Below are positions 62,603 through 64,000 of a DNA stretch of 64,000 nt, one piece after another. Positions within the stretch are counted from its first letter, which is position 1. Every line of letters starts with the position of its first letter. The notes below the pieces were generated by a model. That model made no database searches and was not told the DNA's origin. It saw nothing but the letters and a program-made list of their open reading frames with translations. Made by a program: the position numbers and the translations under genes. The DNA is taken from assembly GCF_019219025.1 (NCBI RefSeq), contig NZ_JAHUWN010000001.1:124001-188000 (forward strand). Direction: 5' to 3'. Source of the DNA: Bacillus sp. sid0103. GTDB taxonomy: Bacteria; Bacillota; Bacilli; Bacillales_B; DSM-18226.

Positions 62603-63382
62603 CTAACTTTGAATATTTTTATTCATTTGTCTAATGGCCGCTTTTTCTAAACGGGACACTTGTGCTTGAGATATCCCGATTTCATCTGCGACCTCCATTT
62701 GTGTTTTACCTTGAAAGAAACGCTTCCGTAGTATTAACTTCTCACGATCGTTTAATCTTCGCATTCCTTCTTTTAAAGCAATTTCTTCAATCCAATGGAT
62801 ATCTTTATTTTTTTCATCGCTTAATTGGTCCATCACATAAATTGGATCCCCGCCATCATTATAAATTGGCTCGAAAAGGGACACTGGGTCCTGAATAGCA
62901 TCAAGGGCGAACACAATTTCTTCATGTGGAACTTCTAAGACCTTGGCAATTTCTTCTGCTGTTGGTTCTCTTGAGGTCTCACTCATCAATCGCTCTCTCA
63001 CCTGAAGCGCTTTATAAGCGATATCCCTAAGGGACCTAGAAACTCGAATTGGATTGTTATCCCGCAAATATCTGCGAATTTCACCAATAATCATCGGAAC
63101 CGCATAAGTAGAAAACTTCACGTTTTGGCCCAAATCAAAGTTATCGATTGATTTCATCAGCCCAATACAGCCAACCTGAAACAAGTCATCAACAAACTCG
63201 CCCCTATTGTTAAATCGTTGAATGACACTTAATACGAGTCGTAAATTACCGTTGACGAGCTTTTCTCTGGCATAAATATCGCCCTCTTGCATTTGCTTGA
63301 AGAGTATTCTCATTTCTTCGTTTTTTAAGACAGGAAGTTTTGCTGTGTCCACACCGCAAATTTCAACTTTATTTCGAGTCAA
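62603..63382 (-). CDS. sigG: RNA polymerase sigma-G factor (forespore)
   Basis: The 259-residue late-forespore sigma factor is nearly collinear with B. subtilis SigG, from RNKVEICGVDTAKLPVL to the region 4 helix-turn-helix MEVADEIGISQAQVSRLEKAAI. Region 2 (DLFQVGCIGLMKSIDNFDL) and region 3 follow the usual order. I propose a TTG start at 63382 with GGAGG 8 nt upstream, matching the family N-terminus. A possible sigma-F promoter lies at 63420-63448, overlapping the sigE terminator. Confidence 0.97.
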   Translation of the reverse strand: MTRNKVEICGVDTAKLPVLKNEEMRILFKQMQEGDIYAREKLVNGNLRLVLSVIQRFNNRGEFVDDLFQVGCIGLMKSIDNFDLGQNVKFSTYAVPMIIGEIRRYLRDNNPIRVSRSLRDIAYKALQVRERLMSETSREPTAEEIAKVLEVPHEEIVFALDAIQDPVSLFEPIYNDGGDPIYVMDQLSDEKNKDIHWIEEIALKEGMRRLNDREKLILRKRFFQGKTQMEVADEIGISQAQVSRLEKAAIRQMNKNIQS

Positions 63383-63419
63383 TCCTTTTCCCTCCTCACA
63401 GGAGTTGCTGTACAAAAAA

Positions 63420-63448
63420 CAGTATCTCCTTGAGAAGGAAAAATATGC
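63420..63448 (-). promoter_or_regulatory. Possible sigma-F promoter of sigG
   Basis: On the minus strand GCATA, 14 nt, and GGAGATACTG, which fits the sigma-F -10 pattern I remember (GGNRANAHTR). The spacing is about 2 nt short of optimum. The -35 lies within the 3' arm of the sigE terminator. Confidence 0.45.
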
Positions 63449-63480
63449 ACTTATCCATGATGGTGGACAAGTGCATATTT
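63441..63480 (-). terminator. Terminator between sigE and sigG
   Basis: Arms of 17 bp (63441-63457 and 63464-63480) with a 6-nt loop and one G-U wobble in the minus-strand RNA. A run of Ts follows. It begins about 64 nt past the sigE stop codon and limits readthrough into sigG. Confidence 0.82.
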
Positions 63481-63543
63481 GTCGAAAAATGCAATTAAAT
63501 CATGAAATTCTTAGGTTTTTTTACTGAAAAAATTTTTTCATCT

Positions 63544-64000
63544 TTACACCATTTTATTAAATTCTTTCCGTAGCCGTTTAATAATTCTTTTTTCTAATCG
63601 GGAAATATACGATTGGGATATTCCCAACATGTCTGCTACGTCTTTTTGGGTTTTTTCTTCTCCATTTGTTAGGCCAAACCGAAGTTCCATTATTTGTTTT
63701 TCACGGTCAGTCAGTTGATGGAGTGCTTTGGTTAACAGCTTTCGGTCCACGTTAGCTTCTAAGTCCTTTGTGATAATATCATCATCCGTTCCTAGAACAT
63801 CAGATAATAATAATTCATTCCCATCCCAATCAATGTTTAAAGGCTCGTCAAACGAAACTTCTGACCTGATTTTATTATTGCGTCTTAAGTACATAAGAAT
63901 CTCATTCTCGATACATCTTGAGGCGTATGTAGCAAGTTTTATCTTTTTCTCGGGATTAAATGTGTTGACGGCTTTAATTAATCCGATGGTTCCAATACTT
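63544..64000 (-). CDS. sigE: RNA polymerase sigma-E factor (mother cell), 5' end cut by window
   Basis: The reading frame is open to the right edge, giving the last 151 codons. It reads through [40 protein letters not shown] (region 2) to the region 4 helix-turn-helix [27 protein letters not shown]. The start, pro-sequence and spoIIGA are outside. SigE is the early mother-cell sigma factor, made as pro-sigma-E and cleaved by SpoIIGA. sigG follows after a terminator, as in B. subtilis. Confidence 0.97.
   Translation of the reverse strand, partial: SIGTIGLIKAVNTFNPEKKIKLATYASRCIENEILMYLRRNNKIRSEVSFDEPLNIDWDGNELLLSDVLGTDDDIITKDLEANVDRKLLTKALHQLTDREKQIMELRFGLTNGEEKTQKDVADMLGISQSYISRLEKRIIKRLRKEFNKMV

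Overview
The window is a stretch of core chromosome from an endospore-forming, low-GC Firmicute of the Bacillaceae (Bacillus sensu lato). The evidence is gene order and content: sigE, sigG and spoVM (sporulation), divIVA and sepF (division), a PyrR-attenuated pyrimidine operon, a FapR-controlled lipid operon, a T-box in front of ileS, and AGGAGG-type ribosome binding sites throughout. The order matches the classical Bacillus sigE-to-ffh/trmD region read backwards. All genes lie on the minus strand except rpmB and rqcH. I saw no prophage, insertion sequence, CRISPR array, rRNA or tRNA gene.

Layout, by increasing coordinate. (1) 1-2.1 kb: the 5' part of an L-serine dehydratase beta gene (sdaAB, cut by the window edge), ribosome-assembly GTPase rbgA and signal peptidase lepB. 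(2) 2.3-12.4 kb: rplS, trmD, rimM, ylqD, khpA, rpsP, ffh, ylxM, ftsY, smc and rnc, covering the ribosome, signal recognition particle and chromosome condensation. (3) 12.6-16.3 kb: acpP, fabG, fabD, plsX and fapR, with a FapR box at the operon promoter. (4) 16.4-21.7 kb: recG, a deletion scar of an old sdaAB-sdaAA pair, fakA, yloU, rpmB (+), and the 27-residue gene spoVM. (5) 21.8-36.7 kb: thiN, rpe, rsgA, prkC, prpC, rlmN, rsmB, fmt, def, priA, coaBC, rpoZ, gmk, remA and yloC. (6) 36.8-41.4 kb: calcium P-type ATPase yloB and, divergently, rqcH (+). (7) 41.5-53.4 kb: the complete pyr operon pyrR-P-B-C-carA-carB-K-D-F-E, with three PyrR attenuators and a promoter lying in the end of rluD. (8) 53.4-64 kb: rluD, lspA, a ylyA-like gene, ileS with its T-box, divIVA, ylmH, ylmG, sepF, ylmE, pgeF, ylmC, sigG and the 3' part of sigE (cut by the window edge).

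The most unusual features are small. Between recG and fakA sits a 74-codon in-frame fusion of the first 16 codons of sdaAB to the last codons of sdaAA. It marks a deletion of the ancestral serine dehydratase genes, while a diverged sdaAB occurs beside rbgA. The scar ORF overlaps the start of recG, which has no obvious ribosome binding site, so it may have been kept for translational coupling. Other items are four 10-bp motifs spaced about 21 bp apart after pyrE, a family of GC-rich palindromic repeats placed just after stop codons, a sigE terminator that may double as a sigma-F promoter element for sigG, and a dyad over the yloU-fakA promoter region. I found no convincing new multigene system.

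Start codons were chosen by ribosome binding site and by remembered length of family members. Several are shorter than the longest possible reading frame. Statements about Bacillus subtilis gene order and protein length are from general knowledge and were not checked by search.
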